NCBI GenBank assembly: GCA_022764165.1
Contig: JALERM010000052.1
Span: forward strand, 86,501-150,500
DNA from: Eubacterium sp.
GTDB lineage: Bacteria > Bacillota > Clostridia > Lachnospirales > Lachnospiraceae
DNA length: 64,000 nt
Direction of reading: 5' to 3'
Under the pieces are notes generated by a model. The model ran no database searches. It saw only the letters and a list, made by a program, of their open reading frames with translations, and was not told the origin of the DNA. A program made the position numbers and the translations under genes. How positions within the stretch are numbered: the first letter of the stretch is position 1; every line of letters begins with the position of its first letter. Shown here one piece after another: positions 1-8,452 of the stretch.

Positions 1-1
1 C

Positions 2-472
2 GGAAAGTCCGGTATGGGAACTACACTGGTGGCGGTCACTGTTGTAGGGTATTATGCTTACATTGCCAATGTGGGTGACAGCAGACTTTATGTATCGGAT
101 TCTCATGGATTGATACAGATTACACGGGATCATTCTTGGATTGCTGAGCTGGTCCGAAGAGGAGAACTGAGCAAAGAGGAAGCCATGGATCATCCGGGTA
201 AGAATATTATTACCAGGGCGGTAGGTACTGCGCCGGAAGTAAATATTGATTTCTTCGATGTGGAACTGGAAGAAGGAAATAAGATTCTGATGTGTTCTGA
301 CGGATTGAGCAATATGGTGAGAGATGATGTTATGCAGGAGATTCTGCAGGCATCGGAAAATATAGAAGAGTCAGCTGAAAAAATGGTACAGCAGGCAAAT
401 GAAAATGGCGGGAAAGATAATATTTCAGTAATTATTATAGAACCATTTACAGACGAGGTGAAAAAATGTTAA
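2..472 (+). CDS. prpC: PP2C-family serine/threonine protein phosphatase (5' partial)
   Basis: C-terminal part of a PPM/PP2C metal-dependent protein phosphatase that removes phosphate from Ser/Thr residues, normally opposing the PASTA kinase encoded next. The reading frame is open from base 2, so the gene begins before the window and the track's Met at 14 is the internal Met of the family motif GMGTT. Visible PP2C signatures are ANVGDSRLY, the ITRDHSW stretch, MCSDGLSNMV with the metal-binding Asp, and GGKDNISVI near the C-terminus. The stop overlaps the kinase start by 7 bases (ATGTTAA), so the two are translationally coupled. The family assignment is secure; only the N-terminal residues with the first metal-binding aspartates are missing from view. 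Confidence 0.95.
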   Translation, partial: GKSGMGTTLVAVTVVGYYAYIANVGDSRLYVSDSHGLIQITRDHSWIAELVRRGELSKEEAMDHPGKNIITRAVGTAPEVNIDFFDVELEEGNKILMCSDGLSNMVRDDVMQEILQASENIEESAEKMVQQANENGGKDNISVIIIEPFTDEVKKC

Positions 473-2625
473 AAGAGGGCATGATTGTAGGAGAAAGATA
501 CGAGATTATCAGCAGAATCGGAAGCGGCGGTATGGCTGACGTATACAAAGCAAAAGATGGTAAGCTGAATCGTCTCGTGGCAGTGAAGGTAATGAAAGCG
601 GAATTCAGCGAAGACAAGAATTTTATTGCGAAGTTCCGCAAAGAAGCACAGGCAGCAGCAGGACTGGCACATCCGAATGTGGTGAATGTCTATGACGTAG
701 GGGAGGACAACGGCATTTATTATATCGTGATGGAGCTGGTGCAGGGTATTACTCTGAAAGACTATATTACCAGAAAGGGAAAACTGACAGTCAGAGAGGC
801 TACCAGTATTGCGATTCAGGTGTCTCTGGGACTGGAAGCTGCCCACAGAAGTAATATTGTCCACAGGGATGTAAAACCGCAGAATATCATTATTTCTACA
901 GATGGAAAAGTAAAACTTTCTGATTTTGGTATTGCAAGAGCTGCCTCTTCCAATACCATCAGTTCCAATGTGATGGGTTCCGTTCACTACAGTTCTCCGG
1001 AACAGGTGCGAGGCGGCTACAGTGATGCCAAAAGTGATATCTATTCTCTGGGTATCACCATGTATGAGATGGTTACAGGCCGTGTTCCTTTTGATGGAGA
1101 CACAACCGTGGCAATTGCCATCAAACATCTACAGGAAGAGATGGTATCGCCGAGAAAGTATGTACCGGATCTTCCGTACAGCCTTGAACAGATTATTCTA
1201 AAATGTACCCAGAAGAGTGTGGATCGCCGTTATGCCAGCATGACAGAGCTGGTGGAGGATCTGAAACATTCTCTTCTGGATCCCAATGGAAATTTCGTAT
1301 CATTGACGCCTCTGGCCAGCCATGCACAGACGGTGATGCTCTCTCAGGATGAACTGGATGCCATCCGTGATGGTCGTTCCGGTTATGCGGCACCTCAGAA
1401 GAATAATGATTATCAGGATTATGAAGATGATGAGGAGGAAGAGGAACCAGATGAGTACGATGATGATGAAGATAACGATGAAGAGGATGGAGAAATCAGT
1501 TCCAAACTGGAAAAAGCCATGACCATCGGCGGTTTCATTATTGGTGCTATTATCATCTGTATTTTGGTTTTTTTCATTGCAAAAGCGGCAGGCCTGATTA
1601 ATATTGGTGATAAACCAACGAATGACACACAGATTGAGCAGGAAATCGATCTGGATGAGATGGTGGACGAAAACGGTCAGATTACTGTTCCGAATCTGGT
1701 AAAAATTACTGAAGAAAATGCTCTTAATATGCTGGAACAGTTGGGATTGAAGGGAAATAAGACCGGAGAAAGCAAGTCTGAGTACCCGGCAGGAACAATT
1801 ATTTCTCAGGAACAGGAAGCCGGCACGAAAGTGGATCAGGGTACCGTGATTAATTATGTAGTAAGTGCGGGAACAGATTCACCGGTAGTTCCTGAAGTGA
1901 CCGGATATTCTCAGTCGGAAGCGGAAGCAGCCATTATTGCACTGGGATTGGAAACATCTATTGAGCAGGAATATAGTGATACTGTTGCTATTGGAAAAGT
2001 AATTCGTATCGATCCTGTGGCAGGAACAAAGCTTTCTGCTGGATCAACAGTGAAACTTGTGGTCAGCCTCGGTGAAGAGGATAAAAAAGTTCCGGTACCG
2101 GATGTAAAAGGAAAGGATGAAGCAATTGCTAAAAAGACTTTGACAGACAGCGGATTTCAGGTGACTGTTGAAACTACGGAGACAGCGGAGGGAGTTGAAG
2201 ACGGATGTGTTGCTTCGCAGAGTATTTCAGCAGGCACAGAAGCAGATCCCGGAACGACAGTTACGATTTATGTTTATCATGCTCCTGCAGCAACGCCGGT
2301 TCCAACCACTGAACCAGATGATCCGGGTACAGAAGATGGAGAAACCCCTACCAGCGAATGGCGCTGCAACGTGCAGTTGGTACAGCCTGAAAACTACAGC
2401 GGTGGGCTGGTGCAGCTCCTACTGGTACAGAATGTCAACGGACAGAATGTGGAGACTGTGATTCTGGAAGGACAGACGATTACTTTCCCATATATTGTGT
2501 CAGTGAAAGGTGCTGACGGTGTAGAAACAGGAACCATTTATCTGAAAGAAATGGTAGACGGAGAGTATGTGGAAAGAGGTCATTACTCCAATGTTCCGTT
2601 TAAGAAGGTAGAGTCAGGGAATTAA
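466..2625 (+). CDS. prkC: PASTA-domain serine/threonine protein kinase (PrkC/StkP type)
   Basis: Membrane Ser/Thr kinase that senses peptidoglycan fragments or lipid II and controls cell-wall growth, division and, in Bacillus, spore germination. Residues about 10-270 are a Hanks-type kinase: glycine loop GSGGMADVY, VAVKVMK lysine, catalytic HRDVKPQN, DFGIARA and SPEQ. An acidic linker (runs of D and E, about residues 315-345) precedes one transmembrane helix (IGGFIIGAIIICILVFFIAK). Outside the membrane lie three PASTA repeats (starting near VPNLVKI, VPEVTGY and VPDVKGK) and an extra C-terminal region of about 90 residues. The 719-aa length fits the family. It is coupled to prpC upstream and lies 20 bases before rsgA. 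Confidence 0.97.
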   Translation: MLKEGMIVGERYEIISRIGSGGMADVYKAKDGKLNRLVAVKVMKAEFSEDKNFIAKFRKEAQAAAGLAHPNVVNVYDVGEDNGIYYIVMELVQGITLKDYITRKGKLTVREATSIAIQVSLGLEAAHRSNIVHRDVKPQNIIISTDGKVKLSDFGIARAASSNTISSNVMGSVHYSSPEQVRGGYSDAKSDIYSLGITMYEMVTGRVPFDGDTTVAIAIKHLQEEMVSPRKYVPDLPYSLEQIILKCTQKSVDRRYASMTELVEDLKHSLLDPNGNFVSLTPLASHAQTVMLSQDELDAIRDGRSGYAAPQKNNDYQDYEDDEEEEEPDEYDDDEDNDEEDGEISSKLEKAMTIGGFIIGAIIICILVFFIAKAAGLINIGDKPTNDTQIEQEIDLDEMVDENGQITVPNLVKITEENALNMLEQLGLKGNKTGESKSEYPAGTIISQEQEAGTKVDQGTVINYVVSAGTDSPVVPEVTGYSQSEAEAAIIALGLETSIEQEYSDTVAIGKVIRIDPVAGTKLSAGSTVKLVVSLGEEDKKVPVPDVKGKDEAIAKKTLTDSGFQVTVETTETAEGVEDGCVASQSISAGTEADPGTTVTIYVYHAPAATPVPTTEPDDPGTEDGETPTSEWRCNVQLVQPENYSGGLVQLLLVQNVNGQNVETVILEGQTITFPYIVSVKGADGVETGTIYLKEMVDGEYVERGHYSNVPFKKVESGN

Positions 2626-2645
2626 GAACACCTTGGGAGAGTTTG

Positions 2646-3530
2646 ATGCAGGGAAAAATCATCAAAGGAATAGCCGGATTCTACTACGTGGATGTAGTAG
2701 AATCCGGAATTTATGAATGTAAGGCAAAAGGCATTTTTCGAAAAGAAAAACAGAAACCTCTGGTTGGAGACAATGTGGAGATTGAAGTCCTGGATGAAGA
2801 AGCGAAAACAGGTAATCTGGTGCAGATTTTGCCGAGAAAGAACCAGCTGATCCGGCCGGCGGTGGCCAATGTGGATCAGGCACTGGTTATTTTTGCTGTC
2901 CGACAGCCGGATCCTAATTACGGTCTTTTGAACCGTTTTTTAATTACAATGGAACAGCAGGATGTTCCGGTAATCATCTGTTTTAACAAGCAGGATTTGA
3001 TACAGCAGGAAGAACGTGAGCAATTATGTAAGATCTATTCAGGCTGCGGCTGCAGGATTTTACTGACCAGTGCAGAACAGGAAGAGGGAATTGAAGAGAT
3101 TCGGGAGATACTTGATGGAAAAACCACTGTGGTTGCAGGTCCCTCCGGGGTTGGAAAATCATCCCTCACTAATCTCCTTCAGGAAGAAATCAGTATGGAG
3201 ACCGGAGAAATCAGCAAAAAGCTAAAGAGGGGAAAGCATACCACAAGACATTCCCAGCTGATGTGTGTGGGGCATCAGACCTATCTGATGGATACTCCGG
3301 GTTTCAGTTCACTGTTTGTGGAAGGAATAGAAATAGAGGATTTACGGATGTATTTTCCGGAATTCAGAGAGTATGAAGGATGTTGCCGTTTTCAGGGGTG
3401 TACGCATGTGCATGAACCGGACTGTGTGGTAAAGGAAGCCGTGAATGCCGGGCGTATCTGCAGAGAACGGTATGACAGTTATGTACAGATATATGAGGAA
3501 TTAAAGGAAAAAGAAAAAAGGAGATATTGA
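2646..3530 (+). CDS. rsgA: Small ribosomal subunit biogenesis GTPase RsgA
   Basis: Circularly permuted GTPase that binds the 30S subunit late in maturation and hydrolyses GTP. An OB-fold N-terminus (residues about 1-70) is followed by G motifs in permuted order: NKQDL (G4), GPSGVGKSSL (G1/Walker A) and DTPGFSS (G3). The C-terminal zinc site reads CCRFQGCTHVHEPDC. The track begins at a TTG, but the GGGAGAG ribosome binding site places the ATG at 2646 at better spacing, giving 294 aa. It is third in the phosphatase-kinase-rsgA-rpe-thiN operon, an arrangement conserved in Firmicutes. Confidence 0.97.
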   Translation: MQGKIIKGIAGFYYVDVVESGIYECKAKGIFRKEKQKPLVGDNVEIEVLDEEAKTGNLVQILPRKNQLIRPAVANVDQALVIFAVRQPDPNYGLLNRFLITMEQQDVPVIICFNKQDLIQQEEREQLCKIYSGCGCRILLTSAEQEEGIEEIREILDGKTTVVAGPSGVGKSSLTNLLQEEISMETGEISKKLKRGKHTTRHSQLMCVGHQTYLMDTPGFSSLFVEGIEIEDLRMYFPEFREYEGCCRFQGCTHVHEPDCVVKEAVNAGRICRERYDSYVQIYEELKEKEKRRY

Positions 3531-3532
3531 AA

Positions 3533-4195
3533 ATGTATCAATTGGCACCATCGATTTTAGCGGCAGATTTTAATTGTCTGGGCAAACAGATTTCCCAGAT
3601 TGAACAGGCGGGAGTAGAGTGGCTTCACATTGATGTAATGGATGGCAGATTTGTACCAACCATATCCTTTGGTATGCCGGTTGTCAAATCAATCAGGAAA
3701 AATACATCTTTATTTTTTGATGTACATTTGATGGTAGAGGAGCCGGATCAATTTATTGATATGTTTAAAGCATGTGGAGCCGGACAGCTGACCATTCATG
3801 CAGAGGCATGCCGCCATCTGGATCGTACGCTTCATGCAATCAGAAATGCGGGAATGCGTGTGGGCGTGGCACTGAATCCATCCACACCACTCAGTACTTT
3901 GGAGTATATCCTGGATCTGGCTGATATGGTTCTTCTTATGACGGTCAATCCGGGATATGGGGGACAGACATACATTCCTTATTGTACAGAAAAAATCCGC
4001 AGTCTGCGGAAAATGATTCTCGACAGGGGACTTCAGGTGGATATTCAGGTAGACGGCGGAATCAACGAAAAAACGATTGCTGCGGTTCTGGATGCCGGTG
4101 CCAATATTATTGTGGCCGGTTCCGCAGTTTTTGATGGTGATATCCCGGCAAATGTAAAGAAACTGTGTGATATCATGGGAGAATATGATAAATGA
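3533..4195 (+). CDS. rpe: Ribulose-phosphate 3-epimerase
   Basis: Interconverts ribulose 5-phosphate and xylulose 5-phosphate in the pentose phosphate pathway. It is a TIM-barrel of 220 aa with family motifs APSILAADF, HIDVMDGRFVPTISFG (metal-binding H and catalytic D), HLMVEEP, VNPGYGGQ and VDGGIN followed by AGSAVF. The track uses a TTG at 3527. The ATG at 3533 sits 8 bases after AGGAGA and only 2 bases after the rsgA stop, so it is preferred. The last codons overlap thiN through ATGA. Confidence 0.97.
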   Translation: MYQLAPSILAADFNCLGKQISQIEQAGVEWLHIDVMDGRFVPTISFGMPVVKSIRKNTSLFFDVHLMVEEPDQFIDMFKACGAGQLTIHAEACRHLDRTLHAIRNAGMRVGVALNPSTPLSTLEYILDLADMVLLMTVNPGYGGQTYIPYCTEKIRSLRKMILDRGLQVDIQVDGGINEKTIAAVLDAGANIIVAGSAVFDGDIPANVKKLCDIMGEYDK

Positions 4196-4842
4196 AAACA
4201 TTGATTATTACAGGGGGCAATATCGATACAGATTTTGCCCTTTCTTTCATAGAAAAATTAAAAGCAGATTATGTGATAGGTGTGGATCGGGGACTTTTAT
4301 TCTGTTATGAACAGAAGATTATGCCAGATTACATTGTCGGTGATTTTGACAGCCTTCCAAATGGGATTCTGGAGTGGTATAAAAAGAATAGCAATGTGCC
4401 TGTCCGTGAATATAATCCGGTGAAAGATGCCACCGATACCATGATTGCTTTAGAGAAGGCACTGGAACTGAAAAGCAGTCAGATATGGATTCTGGGTGGA
4501 ACCGGTACACGGATCGATCATGTGCTCTGCAACATCCACATACTTAAGAATGCGTATCTGGCAGGTGTGAAGGCATATCTTGTAGATAAGCACAATCGAA
4601 TCAGTCTTCCGGTTGAGAAACATTTTTATCTTGAAAAAGAAGAACAATTTGGTGAATATGTATCCTTCTTCCCACTGGGAGAGGAAGTGGAAGGGCTGAC
4701 CCTGAAGGGATTCAAATATCCGCTGGATGGATACTGCCTGCGGAATCTGGAAGGACTGGGTGTCAGCAACGAAATTGTAGATGAACGGGCAGAAGTATCC
4801 TGGGAGACGGGGATACTGGTGATGATAGAAAGCAGAGATTAA
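4192..4842 (+). CDS. thiN: Thiamine diphosphokinase
   Basis: Transfers pyrophosphate from ATP to thiamine to make thiamine diphosphate, a salvage step. The 216-aa protein shows the TPK catalytic-domain pattern: VGVDRG-like IGVDRGL near residue 30, the GDFDS metal-binding motif, KDATDTMIAL, GGTGTRIDH and a C-terminal substrate-binding domain ending in LVMIESRD. The start codon overlaps the rpe stop (ATGA). It is the last gene of the operon; the next gene is separated by about 200 bases with its own promoter-like sequence. Confidence 0.95.
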   Translation: MKTLIITGGNIDTDFALSFIEKLKADYVIGVDRGLLFCYEQKIMPDYIVGDFDSLPNGILEWYKKNSNVPVREYNPVKDATDTMIALEKALELKSSQIWILGGTGTRIDHVLCNIHILKNAYLAGVKAYLVDKHNRISLPVEKHFYLEKEEQFGEYVSFFPLGEEVEGLTLKGFKYPLDGYCLRNLEGLGVSNEIVDERAEVSWETGILVMIESRD

Positions 4843-5039
4843 TTGGGGACGTTTATAGTTTTTGACAAAAGTAAATAGCAAATGTTGAGTTTTTATGAGT
4901 TGTGTGATAGAATTGACACGTTATATTTTATGAATAATACAAAAATGAGAAAATAAAAAAAGTGGGATGTTTTCGGTTCTATATAGGCAGGAAGCGGCGT
5001 GACAAAGGGCGCTCCTCGTGGCAGAAGAAACGTCCCCAA
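4843..5039. repeat. 12-bp inverted repeat bracketing the thiN-ychF gap
   Basis: TTGGGGACGTTT directly after the thiN stop is repeated exactly as its reverse complement, AAACGTCCCCAA, just before the ychF ribosome binding site. The arms are 173 bases apart and enclose AT-rich DNA with the putative ychF promoter. The GGGGACG core resembles other palindromic repeats in this window. It may be the ends of a small non-autonomous element or a long-range stem in a read-through transcript; no function is established. Confidence 0.5.
4913..4940 (+). promoter_or_regulatory. Putative sigma-A promoter for ychF
   Basis: A perfect -35 TTGACA (4913-4918) is followed after 16 bases by TAATAC, a weak -10. Another TTGACA lies at 4862. 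The region is AT-rich and immediately upstream of a well-spaced gene start. The call is by inspection only. Confidence 0.4.
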
Positions 5040-5049
5040 AGGAGATAGT

Positions 5050-6147
5050 ATGAAGTTAGGTATTGTAGGTCTTCCCAATGTGGGAAAAAGTACTTTGTTT
5101 AATTCTCTGACGAAAGCAGGTGCGGAGTCTGCCAATTATCCGTTCTGTACGATTGACCCGAATGTGGGGATCGTTCCGGTTCCGGATGAGCGTCTGAAGC
5201 TGCTGGGTGATTTTTATCATTCCAAAAAGGTTACACCGGCCGTTATTGAGTTTGTGGATATTGCAGGTCTTGTAAAAGGAGCATCAAAGGGAGAAGGTCT
5301 GGGAAATCAGTTCCTGGCCAATATCCGTGAGGTGGATGCGATTGTACATGTGGTTCGCTGTTTTGAAGATTCCAATGTGATTCATGTGGATGGAAGTATT
5401 GATCCTGTGAGAGATATCGAGACCATCAATCTGGAACTGATTTTCTCGGATCTTGAGATTCTGGAGAGAAGAATTGCCAAGACGACGAAGGCAGCACGTA
5501 TGGATAAGACAGCGGCGAAAGAGCTGGAATTGCAAAAGAGAATCAAAGAACATCTGGAAGACGGCAAACCGGCGATTACTCTGGAGACAGAGGATGAAGA
5601 CGAAAAAGCATGGATTTCTGAATATAATCTTCTGACCGGCAAACCGGTGATTTTTGCTGCAAATGTTACCGAGGATGATCTGGCTGATGAAGGTGCTTCC
5701 AATCCGCATGTACAGGCTGTAAAAGAACTGGCGAAAGAACAGAACAGTGGTGTGTTTGTGATCTGTGCACAGATTGAACAGGAGATTGCCGAGCTGGAAG
5801 ATGATGAGAAGAAAGAATTCCTTGAGGATCTGGGAATAGCAGAGTCAGGACTTGAGAAGTTGATTAAGGCAAGTTATGAATTGCTGGGACTGATGAGTTT
5901 CCTGACTTCTGGAGAAGATGAGACCAGAGCATGGACGATCAAAGTGGGAACGAAAGCACCGCAGGCTGCAGGAAAGATTCATACAGACTTTGAACGTGGA
6001 TTTATCAAGGCAGAAGTTGTGAATTATCAGGATCTTCTTGACTGTGGTTCCTATGCGGGAGCCAGAGACAAGGGACTGGTAAGAATGGAAGGAAAAGAAT
6101 ATGTGGTGAGAGATGGAGATGTGATTTTGTTCCGTTTTAACGTATAA
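5050..6147 (+). CDS. ychF: Redox-regulated ribosome-associated ATPase YchF (OLA1 family)
   Basis: Obg-family P-loop protein that binds 70S ribosomes and prefers ATP to GTP. The N-terminus MKLGIVGLPNVGKSTLFNSLT carries the Walker A motif, followed by NYPFCTIDPNVG, the DIAGLVKGAS switch II, FAANVTEDD (altered G4 region) and a C-terminal TGS domain ending DGDVILFRFNV. The track ORF extends 17 codons upstream; the correct ATG at 5050 follows AAAGGAG at ideal distance and gives 365 aa, the family length. It is monocistronic between its own promoter-like site and a strong terminator. Confidence 0.97.
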   Translation: MKLGIVGLPNVGKSTLFNSLTKAGAESANYPFCTIDPNVGIVPVPDERLKLLGDFYHSKKVTPAVIEFVDIAGLVKGASKGEGLGNQFLANIREVDAIVHVVRCFEDSNVIHVDGSIDPVRDIETINLELIFSDLEILERRIAKTTKAARMDKTAAKELELQKRIKEHLEDGKPAITLETEDEDEKAWISEYNLLTGKPVIFAANVTEDDLADEGASNPHVQAVKELAKEQNSGVFVICAQIEQEIAELEDDEKKEFLEDLGIAESGLEKLIKASYELLGLMSFLTSGEDETRAWTIKVGTKAPQAAGKIHTDFERGFIKAEVVNYQDLLDCGSYAGARDKGLVRMEGKEYVVRDGDVILFRFNV

Positions 6148-6162
6148 TTGATGTCCCTTGTG

Positions 6163-6242
6163 AAAGTGGAGAGAAAACCCATAAAAACAGAAAAGTTATG
6201 AACTGGAGCTGCTTTTTGTGGGATTTCTCTCCACTTTTTTGT
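6163..6242 (+). terminator. Rho-independent terminator after ychF
   Basis: The arms AAAGTGGAGAGAAA and TTTCTCTCCACTTT (around 6163-6181 and 6219-6237) pair over about 17 bases and are followed by a T run. The loop is about 38 bases long. Confidence 0.75.
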
Positions 6243-6359
6243 GTTCTGTGTGCAGATTGTGGTAAATACACTGCTAAATAGTGGAAATAGGGCGTTTTTT
6301 TCTATGAAAATGTAATAATATTGTAATGGTTTTCTTATCTATTTTTCAAAAATTCCCCC

Positions 6360-6388
6360 TTGTATTATTTTACAGTTTGGTTTAGAAT
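6360..6388 (+). promoter_or_regulatory. Promoter of the dcw cluster (upstream of mraZ)
   Basis: TTGTAT (6360-6365), 17-base spacer, then TAGAAT (6383-6388, five of six to consensus). The predicted start of transcription falls directly before the phased MraZ boxes, as expected for an autorepressed dcw promoter. The 390-base gap between ychF and mraZ otherwise holds the ychF terminator, this promoter, the operator and an untranslated leader of about 95 bases with nothing else recognised. Confidence 0.55.
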
Positions 6389-6396
6389 GAACATAT

Positions 6397-6442
6397 AAGT
6401 GGTAGAAAGTGGAGAATAGTGGTGTAAAAGGGAGGAAGTGTG
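6397..6442 (+). promoter_or_regulatory. MraZ operator: four to five phased 10-bp boxes
   Basis: Units beginning at 6397, 6407, 6417 and 6427 read AAGTGG, AAGTGG, TAGTGG and AAAGGG, with a degenerate fifth unit AGTGTG near 6437. The exact 10-bp phasing is seen directly. MraZ is known to bind direct repeats of this type (AAAGTGK in Mycoplasma, TGGG boxes in E. coli) upstream of its own gene, so the assignment follows from family knowledge plus position. Confidence 0.75.
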
Positions 6443-6537
6443 GCAGCAAATTCCCGATTCCACTACGGAGCAGATGGTTGGGGAGAGCCGGATGTTCCTT
6501 CAGGGCATGATCCTGATTTCTCAAAGGGGTAAATTCT

Positions 6538-6969
6538 ATGTTCATGGGAGAGTACAGTCATTCGATTGACGCTAAAGGAAGATTGATTATACCGTCTAAG
6601 TTTCGCGAAGGATTGGGAGAAGAATTCGTTGTTACTAAGGGTTTGGACGGCTGCCTTTCTATTTATCCTATGGAAGAATGGAAAATCTTTGAGAAAAAGC
6701 TGGAAGCTTTACCACTTACCAACAAAAATGCACGGAAGTTTTCTCGATTCTTTGTTGCAGGCGCCACAATCTGTGAGCTGGACCGGCAGGGGAGAATTCT
6801 CGTACCGGCAACGCTGCGGGAATTTGCAGGCCTGGAGAAAGATGTGGTACTTACCGGAAATTTGAACCGGATTGAGGTCTGGAGCAAAGCGAAGTGGAGT
6901 GAGAACAACGACTATGATGATATGGATGCGATTGCAGAGGATATGCAGGAGATGGGAATTATCATCTAG
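6538..6969 (+). CDS. mraZ: Division/cell-wall cluster transcriptional repressor MraZ
   Basis: DNA-binding AbrB-like protein that forms a ring and represses the dcw promoter. The 143-aa sequence contains two SpoVT/AbrB-like repeats: [22 protein letters not shown] (residues about 3-24) and [19 protein letters not shown] (about 79-97). The ATG at 6538 is 8 bases after AAAGGGG. The first gene of the cluster, it ends 21 bases before rsmH. Self-regulation is supported by the phased boxes upstream. Confidence 0.97.
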   Translation: MFMGEYSHSIDAKGRLIIPSKFREGLGEEFVVTKGLDGCLSIYPMEEWKIFEKKLEALPLTNKNARKFSRFFVAGATICELDRQGRILVPATLREFAGLEKDVVLTGNLNRIEVWSKAKWSENNDYDDMDAIAEDMQEMGIII

Positions 6970-6990
6970 TCCGGCAAAAAAGGAGAATTT

Positions 6991-7941
6991 ATGGAATTTA
7001 AACACAAGTCTGTGTTACTTCATGAGACCATTGACAATCTGAAAGTGAAGCCGGATGGCATCTATGTGGATGGAACATTAGGAGGGGCAGGACATGCCTC
7101 GGAAGTATGCAAATTATTATCTGCCACGGGGAGATTAATTGGAATAGACCAGGACGATGCGGCAATAGCTGCTGCTACGGAGCGTCTGCGGGAGTATAAG
7201 AATCAGACGGTAATCATACGCAGTAACTATTGCAACATGGTCCCGGAATTGAGAAAAAGGGGAATCAGTTCTGTAGACGGAATTGTACTGGATTTGGGAG
7301 TATCTTCGTACCAATTGGATCATGCAGAACGCGGATTTACGTACCGGGAGGATGTACCTCTCGATATGCGTATGGATCAGAGGCAGGAACAGACTGCCAA
7401 AGATATTGTGAACACATATAGTGAAAGTGACCTGTATCGTATTATCCGTGATTATGGAGAAGATAAGTTTGCTAAAAATATTGCAAAACATATCTGTCTT
7501 GCACGGGCGGAGAAAACCATTAATACGACAGGGGAACTGACAGAGATTATAAAGCGGGCAATTCCCATGAAAATCAGAGCAACAGGCGGTCATCCTGCAA
7601 AACGGACATTTCAGGCACTGCGCATTGAGCTGAACCATGAGCTGGATGTGCTCCGCGATTCTTTGGACGGAATGATTGATTTGTTGAATGACGGCGGGAG
7701 AATATGTATCATAACATTCCATTCTCTGGAAGACCGGATTGTAAAAACGATTTTCCGGCGTAATGAGAATCCCTGTATCTGCCCTCCGGGATTTCCGGTC
7801 TGTGTATGTGGAAATGTAAGTAAAGGCAGAGTTGTAACAAAGAAACCAATCCTTCCTTCAGAAGAAGAATTAACCGAAAACAGCCGTTCGCAGAGTGCGA
7901 AGCTTCGTGTATTTGAAAGGCGTGTTTCCGGCAGTTGTTAA
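6991..7941 (+). CDS. rsmH: 16S rRNA (cytosine(1402)-N(4))-methyltransferase RsmH
   Basis: SAM-dependent methyltransferase that modifies C1402 at the ribosomal P site. The 316-aa protein begins with the family signature [32 protein letters not shown]. It also shows the SAM region GIDQDDAA, the [11 protein letters not shown] motif, [33 protein letters not shown] and [13 protein letters not shown] cysteine cluster ([13 protein letters not shown]) near residue 265 is typical. It is the second gene of the dcw operon, 13 bases before the ftsL-like gene. Confidence 0.97.
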   Translation: MEFKHKSVLLHETIDNLKVKPDGIYVDGTLGGAGHASEVCKLLSATGRLIGIDQDDAAIAAATERLREYKNQTVIIRSNYCNMVPELRKRGISSVDGIVLDLGVSSYQLDHAERGFTYREDVPLDMRMDQRQEQTAKDIVNTYSESDLYRIIRDYGEDKFAKNIAKHICLARAEKTINTTGELTEIIKRAIPMKIRATGGHPAKRTFQALRIELNHELDVLRDSLDGMIDLLNDGGRICIITFHSLEDRIVKTIFRRNENPCICPPGFPVCVCGNVSKGRVVTKKPILPSEEELTENSRSQSAKLRVFERRVSGSC

Positions 7942-7954
7942 AGGAGATAATCAG

Positions 7955-8440
7955 ATGGCCAGTAATGGTAGAAGAAGGGTAAATTCACGGACGGAACGAT
8001 ATGAACAATATATCTATGACGGCAGTGCCGTCAGAAAACTACAGCCAGAACCGGAAGAAGTACCACAAAAGAAAAAAGTAAGCCATACTGTTTCCAGAAA
8101 CAGAGCAAAAGCAAAGCGAATGAGCAGAGGATATGTGGTTTTTCTTGCGGCTATTTCTGTTGTAGCATTACTGATGTGTGTGAAATACCTGCAATTAAGA
8201 TCTCAGATTACAACGCAGCTTAAAGAGATTGCCGCAGCTGAGTCTGAACTCAGTCAGCTGAAGGCAGACAACGATGCACTTTATAACAGCGTTGTTGCAT
8301 CTGTGGATCTGGAGTATATTAAAAATGTAGCGATGAATCGTCTGGGAATGAAATATCCGGATGAGGATCAACTTTATCAGTTCAATACGGCCGGAAATAG
8401 TTATGTTCGTCAGTATCAGAATATACCGGACGTAAAATAA
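7955..8440 (+). CDS. ftsL: FtsL-like cell division membrane protein
   Basis: Short bitopic divisome protein of 161 aa. The first 75 residues are basic and cytoplasmic, followed by one membrane helix (GYVVFLAAISVVALLMCVKYL). A leucine-zipper-like external coiled coil follows (QITTQLKEIAAAESELSQLKADNDAL) with an IKNVAMNRLGMKYP tail, the pattern of FtsL/DivIC proteins. The track start inside rsmH is rejected: the ATG at 7955 follows AAGGAGAT. Identification rests mainly on topology and position between rsmH and the PBP gene, because FtsL sequences are poorly conserved. Confidence 0.8.
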   Translation: MASNGRRRVNSRTERYEQYIYDGSAVRKLQPEPEEVPQKKKVSHTVSRNRAKAKRMSRGYVVFLAAISVVALLMCVKYLQLRSQITTQLKEIAAAESELSQLKADNDALYNSVVASVDLEYIKNVAMNRLGMKYPDEDQLYQFNTAGNSYVRQYQNIPDVK

Positions 8441-8452
8441 ACAGGTGGTTGT

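Noticed and set aside
1419-1628. 69-aa minus-strand Ser-rich ORF
   Set aside because: Mirror of the Asp/Glu run in the PASTA kinase linker.
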